Under the pieces are notes generated by a model. That model was not told where the DNA came from and ran no database searches. It saw only the letters and a list, made by a program, of their open reading frames with translations. A DNA stretch of 64,000 nt from G963701675 sp963701675 (GTDB taxonomy: Bacteria > Planctomycetota > Planctomycetia > Gemmatales > Gemmataceae), in assembly GCA_963701675.1 (NCBI GenBank), contig OY969623.1:124001-188000 (forward strand), given 5' to 3'. Below, piece after piece: positions 30,939 through 40,016 of the stretch. Made by a program: the position numbers and the translations under genes. Every line of letters starts with the position of its first letter. Within the stretch, counting starts at the first letter, position 1.

Positions 30939-32972
30939 CTACACTTTTGGTCGACGGCTACCGCGACGAATAACCTCGCGTGTTATCAATGCTTCTGGAA
31001 TGCGGTTGCTTGGATCATCCTCGGGATCGGCAGGTTGCTGTGTAACAATGCTGCCCTCGTCGGGTTCCCACGCCGTGTGCCTGAGCGCTTCGTAATCGGC
31101 TTTTGAAAGAAAATGCGGTGTGCGAATAATGTTCGGGTAACCCAAGTATTGGCAGAAGGAATGGTCGCGTGACACGGTAATGATCGACAAGTCCGGGCTT
31201 GAAGAAGCTAGCTTGACTGCGTTGATTGAAAGCCGGTCGAGGACCACTTCTTGGCGAGTTTTGCTCCAACCTGGCCCGTTTGGGCTGCCACTCTGACTAA
31301 TCGAGGTCAGATGATCGATATACTTGCCGCTTGTTTGTGAAATCTCCCGTTGCTCCTCAGGATCGGGGGTGTCCACCGTCCATTGCGTGCGACAACAGGT
31401 TTTCACCAAGGATGAAAAGTCCTGTTGTGCCCGGTCTAGTTGGGAGGCCGACTGATTTGCAAGAACGAAACTCAAATCCATTGAACGCGCCTGCTCAAGA
31501 CAAAGCTCAAGGCCTTCCGCCACAGCACGCTGAAACTCATCAACAACACCGAACACTCGCCGGGTCCGACGTGCGCAGATTGATGCATCAATTAATCCTT
31601 GGATCGCAAGCCGACCAGCGCAGCCGGCCATGTCGTGGGAAAGGGCAGGTGGCAGACACCAGTAAACTATCCCTGGTTCTTCAAACGACTTGCAAAGGTC
31701 AATGCCATTGGGATTATCGACAACATTAAAAGCCTCCACCTGGGCCATTCTGGATACATCAAGCCAAACTTGGAGACCGGCGTTACGAATATCGGCATGG
31801 CAATCTTCACTATTTGACCTGACGATGACCTCGATTATCGCCTCGGCAAGTCCCCGCCATGAGCGAATGTTACGGCAGCGCGAAAAGACCATCAAAAGCA
31901 CTTGCACGTAGGCGCCGCCAAACCACTGTTTGCCATAGCCTGCAAGCCCGTGACTGCCCCCAAGTACGCCGGCAAGCACGACCGCTTTTTGGACAGGTGT
32001 CAACGGTCTCCAGAATCGTTGTTCAAAGACGTTGTACGTGGAGGTAGGCCAACCCACACGGTCGATGAATTTCTGAATCCGAATCTGTAGCCTCAGTTTG
32101 CGAGCAGCTAACAAGATGGCACCGAGCAATTCAAAGGAGTCTCCTTTCAGGTCAATAACATGCAGGCTGTAGCGCTTGAAGGACAACAGGGCCATCAAAA
32201 GCAGCATCAGACGTACGGTCTTGCCCGACCCCGGCGAACCTTTGACCCAGATGTGCTCTTCTGCGACACGTGCCGGCAAGAGAAATGGGATACCATCAAC
32301 CGCATTCGTTCCAAGCCAAATGCACTCCCGCTCAGCGGCGTTTGGAGATTCGCGGACCGCTTCCATTCGGCTGAGGTAATCAACATTACGTCGAATACGG
32401 CCTAAACCTGGAAACAGCGGCGCCGGCACTGACATCAACACGAGCAGACTTATCGCGATTGCTAGAAATGCAACAAAAAGGCCGATTGTCACCCTGACAA
32501 GAATGGACTCGGCTGAGGGTGCGATCGTTGGAGGAAATATGGGAAGGCTAAGTGGAACTAGCACACACCATAGGTAAAGAAGCAAGAGCCTAACCGGGCG
32601 CGGTCCACCAAGCCCTGTGTTGATTCCGCCTGCCCGCAATCGAAAACGATTGTAGGTTAGCCACGATGCAAACGCCTTGAATGCGTCTTTTGGATGAAGA
32701 CCGACAAGGACAAGTGAGTAAGGAAGAAGAAACGGCCAGAATAACCCGACCATGAAAACCTTTTCAGCTAACCCGCGTCTGTATTCGAGCGCTGATTTCA
32801 CTTCAATCGGTGAACCTGTTGTCAGGTGCGCGTAATGGAGTGCCATTAGGCTGCCGATCACTGACGTGAGAACAGGCGTCAAAAGAAACTGCCACGGAAA
32901 CAAAATCAGACTCACATCCATGCACCAAGCAATGGCCCCCAATGTCGCTGCAATACACACGTGGACCACCAC
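30939..32972 (-). CDS. VirD4/TraD-like conjugative coupling ATPase
   Basis: A 677-residue protein. Four hydrophobic segments lie in the first 185 residues, then a cytoplasmic ATPase: Walker A KGSPGSGKT (244-252), LHVIDLKGDSFE, and Walker B VFGVVDEFQRA, followed by LANQSASQLD. These are T4CP (TraG/VirD4/TraD) features; the protein would bring DNA to a transfer channel. No relaxase or mating-pair genes are visible, so transfer would need help, or those genes were lost. It starts with GTG 32972, 100 bp from the left end of an IS21 copy that may have cut off upstream genes. Confidence 0.82.
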   Translation of the reverse strand: MVVHVCIAATLGAIAWCMDVSLILFPWQFLLTPVLTSVIGSLMALHYAHLTTGSPIEVKSALEYRRGLAEKVFMVGLFWPFLLPYSLVLVGLHPKDAFKAFASWLTYNRFRLRAGGINTGLGGPRPVRLLLLYLWCVLVPLSLPIFPPTIAPSAESILVRVTIGLFVAFLAIAISLLVLMSVPAPLFPGLGRIRRNVDYLSRMEAVRESPNAAERECIWLGTNAVDGIPFLLPARVAEEHIWVKGSPGSGKTVRLMLLLMALLSFKRYSLHVIDLKGDSFELLGAILLAARKLRLQIRIQKFIDRVGWPTSTYNVFEQRFWRPLTPVQKAVVLAGVLGGSHGLAGYGKQWFGGAYVQVLLMVFSRCRNIRSWRGLAEAIIEVIVRSNSEDCHADIRNAGLQVWLDVSRMAQVEAFNVVDNPNGIDLCKSFEEPGIVYWCLPPALSHDMAGCAGRLAIQGLIDASICARRTRRVFGVVDEFQRAVAEGLELCLEQARSMDLSFVLANQSASQLDRAQQDFSSLVKTCCRTQWTVDTPDPEEQREISQTSGKYIDHLTSISQSGSPNGPGWSKTRQEVVLDRLSINAVKLASSSPDLSIITVSRDHSFCQYLGYPNIIRTPHFLSKADYEALRHTAWEPDEGSIVTQQPADPEDDPSNRIPEALITREVIRRGSRRPKV

Positions 32973-33165
32973 ATCTGACGTTCTTTCCTTAACCGACTGC
33001 TCCTCAAGCGGAGCCTCGGTAACACATCCCTTGGTGCTGGGAATCGCTTTCAGATTTAGCGTGTTACCGGGGTGTTAACGGCGGAGCAAAAGTGAGGCGC
33101 TCGGCGGTCGAAAAGTGAGGCGCTTGGTCAATTATGGTACAGGGTGGCGGCTCCTTGGGTAGTGT

Positions 33166-33942
33166 TTAGGTCTTGGAATCCGTTCGACGTCGGCGTTTGG
33201 CATCTTGCAGGCGATAACTCTCGCCGCTGGTTTCGATAATGTGGCAACGATGCGTCAGGCGATCGAGGGCCGCGCCAGTTAGCCGTTCGTTGCCGAGTAC
33301 CTCGGTCCAATTCTCAAACGGCAGGTTCGTGGTCAGGATGACACTCGAACGTTCGTAGGCCGTGGCGATCACGTCGAAGAGTAGTTCGGCGCCAGCCTTG
33401 GTGGCCGGCACGTAGCCCAACTCATCGAGAATCAACAGGTCGAGTTTGGACAAGTGATTTCGAAGACGGAGTAATTGCCGGTCTTCATCCGCTTCCCTTA
33501 GGGTGGTGATCAACTCGGTCACGCGCCAGAAGCGTACTCGCTTGCCCTGAGCACAGGCGGCCATACCCAGCGCCGTGGCCAAGTGGGTTTTGCCTGTGCC
33601 GCTGGGCCCCACCAGCAAGATGTTCTCTCGACGGGTCAAGTAGTCGCCACGGACCAGGTCGAGGACGAGCGGCTTGTTCACGCTGGGACGGGCGGCGAAG
33701 TCGAATTGGTCGAGCAGCTTGGCGGTGGGGAAGCGGGCCGCTTTGAGTCGTCGCTCGGCTGCCTTGCGTTCGCGTTCGATCAGTTCCAATTCGCACAGTT
33801 GCAGTAGGAACGTCAGGTGGTCCGCATTCGTGGCTGCGCAGCGCTGGGCCACCTTCTCACACTCCGTCAGGACAGTCGGGAGTCTTAGGGCCTTGAGATG
33901 GTGCTTGAGCAGTACCGTGCTTTTGGCTTCGGTGGGAGTCAT
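33166..33942 (-). CDS. istB: IS21 helper ATPase IstB, copy A
   Basis: A 258-residue AAA+ ATPase from ATG 33942: Walker A VGPSGTGKTHLA, Walker B LLILDELGYVPA and a sensor LTTNLPFENW. It assists the transposase in target capture. Same protein sequence as copy B by eye. Confidence 0.95.
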   Translation of the reverse strand: MTPTEAKSTVLLKHHLKALRLPTVLTECEKVAQRCAATNADHLTFLLQLCELELIERERKAAERRLKAARFPTAKLLDQFDFAARPSVNKPLVLDLVRGDYLTRRENILLVGPSGTGKTHLATALGMAACAQGKRVRFWRVTELITTLREADEDRQLLRLRNHLSKLDLLILDELGYVPATKAGAELLFDVIATAYERSSVILTTNLPFENWTEVLGNERLTGAALDRLTHRCHIIETSGESYRLQDAKRRRRTDSKT

Positions 33943-35449
33943 GAGCAAGTGGCCCTCCCACGAGAAGAGCCTGGTAGGCGGACACGTCGGTGGGCCTTAC
34001 CCGCACCGTTTGCAAGTGCGGTCGCCCGTCGAGACGAAAGAGATCGACCGGCCGTTCGGTTCGGTGTTCCACGATCAGTCGAATGCTCTCGGGATCGATC
34101 ACATCGATGTCGAGCGCGTAATCGACGGCATCCGCCAACTGCGCGAGAGAAAACGTCTCCAACAGGCGTAGCACCCGAATGAAGGCCTGCGTCCCGTATC
34201 CGGTCGTGTCGGCCGCTTCCAGGCGTCGGCGGAGCAGGCCAAAGCAGTCGGGTAGTTTCCAGTGTTCCAAAGGTCGGGCATAATCGAATCCGCCCGGCTT
34301 CCGCTCCAAGAGCTCTAGATAGTGCAGCGGATCGAAGCGGAATTGCTTGTGGTCCCAGCAGCGCTCGTGCCGGGCCACCAACCGGTCCTCGTGGACGACG
34401 CGAACTTCATCCACGGTGGCGATGACCGTCAACCGGCGGTGAGCGTAACGAGTCGGCACGGAGTAGGAATTGGTGTCAAAGCGGATCAGCGACAACGAAT
34501 CGGCGGCTACCTGGGTCAGCCGTCGCGCTTCGAAAGGTCGGGACGGCAAAGGCAGAAAGGCCGCCTGATCCTCGATCAGCAACGTGGCGGATGTTCCGGA
34601 CTTGCCTCGGACCGGCCGATCCAGGTCCTGTCGGCAACGCTCGACCAAGAGCGCGTTCAACGCTTCCAGGGAAGGAACCGAAGGCACTGGCACCAGGAAA
34701 TTCGACCGCGCATAGTCGAGCAACCGTTCGACGTGTCCCTTCTCGTTGGGCCGACGCACCAGACAGAAGTGAGGCGTAAAGAGATAGTGGCTTTGCAGGC
34801 GCTGAAACGCGCGCGTCACCTGCCGCTGGCGCCTATCGGTGATCCGGGCCACCGCCGTTCGGGCATTATCGTAAGCAATCCGCCGCGGCACGCCTCCGAA
34901 AAACGCGAAGGCCCGTTTGTGTCCCTCTAAGAAAACCTCGGTGCATTCGCGTGGAAACACCTGGCAGAACACCGCATTCGCGTAGGGCAAGCTCAGAACG
35001 AAAAGCGCTACCTTCGTAGGCACGCCCGCCACTACGACCTCCGCGAATCCGAAGTCCACTTGGGCCTCGCCGGGCGGATGCGACAAAGGGAGGAACACCT
35101 CCTGCCGACCTATCTTCAACTCGCGAACGACGTCTTTGACCGTGGTATAGCCACCAGTGAAACCGTGTTCGGTGCGCAGTCTTTGCCAGATGCGATGCGC
35201 CGTGTGTCGCTGCTTCTTTGGAGCCGTCTTATCGGCGTCGAGAATGGCGTGGATGATGGGCAGGAACGGTTCGATGGTCGGCCGTCGCGGTGGCCGCGTC
35301 CGTCGATAGCCGGGCGGTTCTACATGGGCAAGAATCTTCCGCAGCGTCAACCAGTGGATGTCAAAGTGCCGGCAGGCCTGACGTTTGCTCAGCTCGCCCG
35401 TCAAGACCTTGCGGCGGATCTCAGTCCAGCGTTCCATGTCGGCGTACAC
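33857..35449 (-). CDS. istA: IS21 transposase IstA, copy A, with altered C-terminus
   Basis: A 530-residue DDE transposase: N-terminal HTH (GELSKRQACRHFDIHWLTLRKI pattern), VDFGFAEV, IAYDNART and KGHVERLLDYAR supply the D, D and E. Compared with copy B, one base is lost before the natural stop. The frame therefore runs 86 bp into istB, replacing the end RAACS with a 32-residue tail after LLVG. Two other single-residue differences (Ala for Gly before QVDF; Asp for Asn in ALDI-VIDPE). Probably weakened or still active. Confidence 0.92.
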   Translation of the reverse strand: MYADMERWTEIRRKVLTGELSKRQACRHFDIHWLTLRKILAHVEPPGYRRTRPPRRPTIEPFLPIIHAILDADKTAPKKQRHTAHRIWQRLRTEHGFTGGYTTVKDVVRELKIGRQEVFLPLSHPPGEAQVDFGFAEVVVAGVPTKVALFVLSLPYANAVFCQVFPRECTEVFLEGHKRAFAFFGGVPRRIAYDNARTAVARITDRRQRQVTRAFQRLQSHYLFTPHFCLVRRPNEKGHVERLLDYARSNFLVPVPSVPSLEALNALLVERCRQDLDRPVRGKSGTSATLLIEDQAAFLPLPSRPFEARRLTQVAADSLSLIRFDTNSYSVPTRYAHRRLTVIATVDEVRVVHEDRLVARHERCWDHKQFRFDPLHYLELLERKPGGFDYARPLEHWKLPDCFGLLRRRLEAADTTGYGTQAFIRVLRLLETFSLAQLADAVDYALDIDVIDPESIRLIVEHRTERPVDLFRLDGRPHLQTVRVRPTDVSAYQALLVGGPLAHDSHRSQKHGTAQAPSQGPKTPDCPDGV

Positions 35450-35598
35450 CTCAGTGCCTCCATGCAGATCTGGGTGATAGAGAAAACCCTATCCTCTCAG
35501 ATTGCCGGAGTGCACAGTTGTGCGCCTCACAATTCGGTCGCCACCAGGCCCGCCGAGCGCCTCACTTTTGCTCCGCCGTTAACACCTCGACTCTTTCT

Positions 35599-35942
35599 GC
35601 CGAAGACATTCCCCAGTGCGTGCGCACTTGGGAGATGTCTTCGGCGCGTGCCCATCCGCCCTTGCGGGGTTCGCTTTTTCCGCTTCACGGAAGACGCTCA
35701 CCCCGCCCACCATTTTCGACCTGGCCTTCGGCCAGCACAGAAGAAGTTAATGGTCGTTTCCAAACGGCTGAACGCCGTGTTTGGAAACGACCTGCTCCGC
35801 TGGACGCTCCGCCGCCCTGAACGGGCGAAGAACGCACGCCCGCTGAGGGCGGGCGGTGCTACGCGGCCTGGACGGCCGCGCGGTGCAGGCCTAGGACCGG
35901 CCTGCACCTGGGACCGACCCGGCTGGGGCCGGGTGCGGTCCC
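35599..35942. other. array of four strong hairpins in a gene-free stretch
   Basis: 35585-36240 carries no supported gene. It holds four inverted repeats: 35599-35609 with 35635-35645 (11 bp, with an inner stem), 35752-35765 with 35779-35792 (14 bp perfect), 35882-35891 with 35899-35908 (10 bp perfect) and 35910-35923 with 35928-35942 (two stem blocks of 7 and 6 bp). The sequence between them is very GC-rich. Could be structured RNA, recombination sites or a composite of transposon ends. Confidence 0.6.
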
Positions 35943-36240
35943 TAGGCCTCCGCTGGACGCTCCGGCCTACGGGGCTCCCTGAACGGTCGCCCCCTAAGAA
36001 CGGAACAAATACACCGAGGGGCGAGTGGGACTTATTCATACCTTCGTCGGTCCCACTTACGGTCCCAACTGAGTTCTCCTAACTTCCAAGTCCGTTCGCC
36101 TTTCGGCTAAGTCACGTTCCAACGTCCTACCTCACAGTATCCCGCTTACACCTTCCTTGTTTTTGGCAGGTTAGGCTCGGGGCAGGATGCACCTTCCAAA
36201 CTTTTGACTTTCCCTTGCGTTGCATGGTACGATTCTCGGC

Positions 36241-36513
36241 ATGCTCACGTCCTATGTCGGCATAGCCACGCGTCGTGGACTTGAAATGTTCTTCCCGGAA
36301 AACGATCACGTCGTCCGGTTTTTGCAACAACGCGTCAATCGCCGCCGAAAGCGCGACGCGATCTGCTGCTGGGCCGTCCTTTCAAACGAGGCTGCGTCGG
36401 CAATTAGCACGCGAATCGAACTCGGCGAGCACGCACAAGCGCTCATCCTTCTTGAACAGCACGCCAGGGAAGTCGGCCGCCTACCCCATCCAGTGCCCGA
36501 TTTTTGCGGGTAA
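36241..36513 (+). CDS. hypothetical small protein
   Basis: A 90-residue protein, not recognised. It starts at ATG 36241 (MLTSYVGIATRRGLEMFF) and is helical throughout, with a basic patch (QRVNRRRKRDA). It stands upstream of the plasmid-type DUF932 gene. The 296 bp after it show no gene. Confidence 0.45.
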   Translation: MLTSYVGIATRRGLEMFFPENDHVVRFLQQRVNRRRKRDAICCWAVLSNEAASAISTRIELGEHAQALILLEQHAREVGRLPHPVPDFCG

Positions 36514-36809
36514 CGCCACGCCCCATCGACCAGGCAACATCATTCGTTTCTTTGCTTTTGAGTCGGGATTTGTGCTATACCAGGCGCACCGAGTAACGAC
36601 CCAAGTCGCAGTTCTTTGAGTCTCCTCCCGTGTAGTCCGAAAACCTGTCCTTATCCCGTTCCCGCAAGCGTTTTCCGCCCAACCATGCCTTGACCGCCTG
36701 GACTGCTAGCGGCTTTGACCATCTGCGTAGACGATTTCAAACCACCTTCCGAACCCTTCGGGAGGTGGGCGACCACCTCGGTTAAACACATCTTTGGAGG
36801 TTTTTTGTC

Positions 36810-37567
36810 ATGGCCGAAACACAGCTTATGCTCCATTGCGGAGCCCGGCTCGTCGAGGAAGATCAGCTTCGCCAAGTGAAGGCGCCCCACCGGAGGGCCG
36901 TTGGTTTCCCTTGCCGCACGCGCGCGTGCTGGACATCGCCAAGCAAACGCTCAGCGATGCCGGCTACCGTGTTCGTGCCCAGAAACTTGCGCTTAGCCGC
37001 AGCAACGCGCGCTTCTTTGGAACGCTTGACCTGGCCACCAATCTCGCCTCAGGTGTCAGCTTGGCCGTCGCCATCCGATCGTCCACCGACAAGTCGTTTC
37101 CACTCGGCTTCTGTGCCGGAAATCGAACGTTTTGTTGTGACAACCTAGCGTTCCATTCCGACTTGCTCGTGAAGCGCAAACACACGGTCAACGGCGAGGC
37201 GCGCTTCAGCACCGCCATCGCCGAGGCGGTCACCAACCTTGGCGACTTTCAGCAAATGGAAGCAAGGCGCATTAGGACCATGATGCACGCGGAACTTTCC
37301 CCCGAGCGCGCGGATTCACTGATTCTTCGAGCGTTTGAGCGGGGCATTGTCTCCACGCTGCAACTGCCACACGTCCTTCGCGAGTGGCGAAACCCGTCCT
37401 ATGGGGAGTTTGAAGACCGCACCGTCTGGAGCCTGTTTAACGCGTTTACGACCGTACTGGCCGGGCGCGCCACCAAACAACCCCAGGCCCACGCCCTGCA
37501 AACCATGCGGCTTAATGCGCTACTCAGCGCTACCGACGCCGAGCAGCCTTTGGCCCAGGCCACATGA
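36810..37567 (+). pseudogene. DUF932 (plasmid/phage-type) gene with frameshift
   Basis: The N-terminus in one frame (LMLHCGARLVEEDQLRQV) and the rest in another (PLPHARVLDIAKQTL, SSTDKSFPLGFCAGNRTFCCDNLAFHSD, RKHT in order) together give the DUF932 family of plasmid- and phage-borne proteins. The switch lies between about 36885 and 36910, and the 758-nt span is one base short of a multiple of three. Start ATG 36810 has GGAGG upstream. Sequencing error cannot be excluded. Function of the family unknown. Confidence 0.7.
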
Positions 37568-37663
37568 AAGGCCGGCCAAAGGCGTTTGTCATCGGAGAGT
37601 CTTTTTGCGGGGACACTGTGTCCACGCAAATCACCTTCACTTTTCTTGCGAAAGGGTTTCACA

Positions 37664-37978
37664 ATGTCCAAGTCACAAACGGCTACGGCGCGCACAGCGG
37701 ACGACGGCCAAAAACAGCGGCCGGTTGCCGAGTTCAAGTACGGACTCTGCCGCGCTTCTGTCTGGGAGAACGACAAGGAAGGCGGCGGCGTCCGCTACTC
37801 CGTGTCGTTTCAGCGCAGTTACAAGGACGACCAGGGCTGGCATCAGACCCAGACGCTCAACGCCAGCGACCTCGACCTCATGATCATGGCGCTTCAGGAT
37901 GCCAAGCGCTGGATCTACGGTCCAAAGCCGCAAGCCGACCGGGAGTCGGCAGACGGCGACGGGCCCGTCCACTTCTAA
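37664..37978 (+). CDS. small conserved protein, PC4-like pattern (copy C)
   Basis: A 104-residue protein: FKYGLCRASVWEND, YSVSFQRSYKDDQGWHQT, ASDLDLMIMALQDAKRWIYG. It follows the same pattern as the two small proteins beside the VirD4-like gene, with a longer acidic tail. ATG 37664 is preceded by an A/G-rich stretch. It lies just after the DUF932 gene, and an element-borne role in nucleic-acid binding is inferred only. Confidence 0.65.
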   Translation: MSKSQTATARTADDGQKQRPVAEFKYGLCRASVWENDKEGGGVRYSVSFQRSYKDDQGWHQTQTLNASDLDLMIMALQDAKRWIYGPKPQADRESADGDGPVHF

Positions 37979-38032
37979 TCGTGGGAGGCATGGGCACGGA
38001 CGCCCTTTCTCCCATTCCCGAAGGAGCCACAA

Positions 38033-38293
38033 ATGTTCTGTGCTCATTGCGAAAAACCGGTTCCCGCCTCGCGCTGCGAAAGCCTCTTCTGTTCAGAAGA
38101 ATGTAAGGCGGAATACTCAAAGAATCCGCCGGAAACGATCGCCTGCGAGAACTGTTCGGCTCACATCGACGGCCTCAAAGAGGCTGAGGCCGCCGGTTGG
38201 AAGGAAATCGAAATACACGTCGAGGGATTTTCCTGGAATTACCTGGGCATCTGTCCAGATTGTCTGGAGGAAGGCTATGACGAAGCAGATTAA
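38033..38293 (+). CDS. Cys-rich zinc-binding-type small protein (first of a pair)
   Basis: An 86-residue protein with four Cys pairs: CAHCEKPV, CESLFCSEECKAEY, CENCSAH and CPDCLEEG. FCSEECK is typical of zinc-finger-like modules. It is paralogous to the next gene and overlaps it by 17 bp, so they are co-translated. No function known. Confidence 0.65.
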   Translation: MFCAHCEKPVPASRCESLFCSEECKAEYSKNPPETIACENCSAHIDGLKEAEAAGWKEIEIHVEGFSWNYLGICPDCLEEGYDEAD

Positions 38294-38546
38294 CAACTGT
38301 TGGAATTGCGCGGGTCCGATCCCGCCGGAGCGTCTCGGCAGAACCCGCTTCTGCTCCGAGGAATGTAAGGCCCTCCACTGGTGGCAAATGTCCGAGAGCA
38401 TTGTTTGCACCGACTGCTGGGCCGAAGCCTACGGCGTCGAAGAAGCCCAAGCTATGGGTTGGCAAAACGTTCATGAGGACCCAGAGGGTTATGCATGGAC
38501 TCACATGGGCACTTGCCCCGATTGCAGTCTCGCCGCCGTCGCCTAG
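38277..38546 (+). CDS. Cys-rich zinc-binding-type small protein (second of a pair)
   Basis: An 89-residue protein with CWNCAGPI, TRFCSEECKALHWW, CTDCWAEAYGVEEAQAMGW and GTCPDC, matching the previous protein domain for domain. Begins at ATG 38277 inside the upstream gene. Likely arose by tandem duplication and may form a heterodimer. Confidence 0.65.
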   Translation: MTKQINNCWNCAGPIPPERLGRTRFCSEECKALHWWQMSESIVCTDCWAEAYGVEEAQAMGWQNVHEDPEGYAWTHMGTCPDCSLAAVA

Positions 38547-38600
38547 AGTCACAGGAGAGGTTTTCCACAGGTCGCCCGCCTCTCCCCTGTTTACTTAGTA

Positions 38601-38741
38601 ATGGTGAGTATGGCTCAAATCTATGTAATCCTTGCCTTCTTGATCGTCGTCCTGGTCATTAGTTATCCAAGGACCGCCGCGTGGATTTTTGCTCTGGCGA
38701 TTCTCCGCGTTGCGTTTCGTCTTCGCCGGCGGCCTTTCTGA
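38601..38741 (+). CDS. 46-residue single-pass membrane protein
   Basis: Translates to a 46-residue protein with one strong hydrophobic helix (IYVILAFLIVVLVI) and a basic C-terminus (RVAFRLRRRPF). Begins ATGGTGAGTATGGCT, 54 bp after the Cys-rich pair; codon 4 is a second possible start. Role unknown. Confidence 0.4.
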   Translation: MVSMAQIYVILAFLIVVLVISYPRTAAWIFALAILRVAFRLRRRPF

Positions 38742-38799
38742 TCCAATCAGAAGGGCAGCGAACGTTCGCGAAGGACCTTTGCGTGCACTTATTCAGCCC

Positions 38800-38979
38800 A
38801 CGGCGAATTCCCCACAAATGAAATGGGCGGCCCGTGTGGGACCCGCGGGCCCAAGTCCTGGGGCGAATGTGACACAGGACTCAGGCCCTCCCCACATTGT
38901 GTAATTGCGGGCCGGCCATCTCCCGGGTAGCAAACCTGGTAGGGCCGTCGCCTCATTCACAATTAACCAGGGAGCAGTC
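38800..38979 (+). other. upstream region of the IS110-type transposase; possible bridge-RNA locus
   Basis: Gene-free, GC-rich and rich in short inverted repeats, ending in GGGAGCAGTC before the transposase ATG. In IS110-group elements the left end between the terminus and the transposase encodes a structured RNA that selects the target; the exact left boundary cannot be seen here. Confidence 0.3.
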
Positions 38980-40016
38980 ATGGACCAGTTTGTCGGACTC
39001 GATGTTTCACAGGCAACGACACACCTATGTGTCGTGGACGGCGCAGGCAAGAAACTATGGCAAGGTAAATGCGCTACCAATCCTCAAGAACTCACCAACA
39101 CCATCCGCAGCAAAGCACCTTCCGTGACGCTGATCGGCATGAAAGCGGCGCACTTGTGCCCTGGCTCTGGCACGCCCTAAAGGATGCGGGGTTACCGATA
39201 CTCTGTGTCGATGCCCGCCATGCGCACGGCGCCCTCCGCATGCAAATCAACAAGACCGACGCCAACGACGCTCACGGTATCGCCCAGCTAATGCGTACCC
39301 GCTACTTCAAGCAAGTCGTTGTCAAGAGTTTGAACAGCCACCGCATTCGCACGCTACTGGGTGCGCGGGCCCAGCTTGTCAGCATGCGCACCGACCTGAA
39401 GAATCAGGTACGCGGCGTCCTCAAGACGTTTGGATTCATGGTCTCGCAGCGCGCCGAGAAAGGATTTGCTGCCAAGGCCCTCGGCATGACCAAGGAACAC
39501 CCGGAATTGCAAGCTATCGTGACGCCGCTTATGGAAGTCCTGAAGACCATTCACAAACAGATCGCCGTCCTCGATAGCCTCTTGGATGAGTACGTCGAGA
39601 ATGACAAGACGTGCACCAATCTGATGACCATTCCTGGTATAGGCCCCGTGACGGCCTTGGCCTTCACGGCCGCCGTCGATAATCCCCGACGCTTCAAAAA
39701 ATCCCGCAGTGTCGCCGCCTACTTGGGCCTCACCAGCAAGCGTTATCAGTCAGGGGAAATGGATTACTCGACTCGTATCTCGAAGTGCGGAGACCGTCTG
39801 GTCCGGAGCTACCTCTATGAAGCAGCCAGTGCCCTGTTAACGCGAACCAAACGATGGTCCTCACTCAAATCCTGGGGGCTACGCGTTGCTAAACGCGCCG
39901 GAATGAAGAAAGCCATCGTTGTATAGCGACAACTACTTCTCCCCTGACGACAATTACGAATCCCTGGTTGTCCGTGTGATACGCTAGCGCAAGTTCCATC
40001 ATGGAAGGAGCTTGCG

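Larger units (their letters stand above)
33073..35584 (-). mobile_element. IS21-family element, copy A
   Basis: 2512 bp with about 35-bp terminal inverted repeats starting TGTTAACGGCGGAGC and internal GTGAGGCGC repeats. Nearly identical to 45720-48232 in opposite orientation. Left flank (CGGGG) and right flank (CCTCG) do not match, so the target duplication is missing, unlike copy B. One base is missing near 33955 relative to copy B. Confidence 0.9.

Noticed and set aside
35599..35942. Integron attC array
   Set aside because: Hairpins lack the conserved attC core boxes I would expect, and no integron-type integrase is near; the recombinase at 44.5 kb is of ordinary Xer type.
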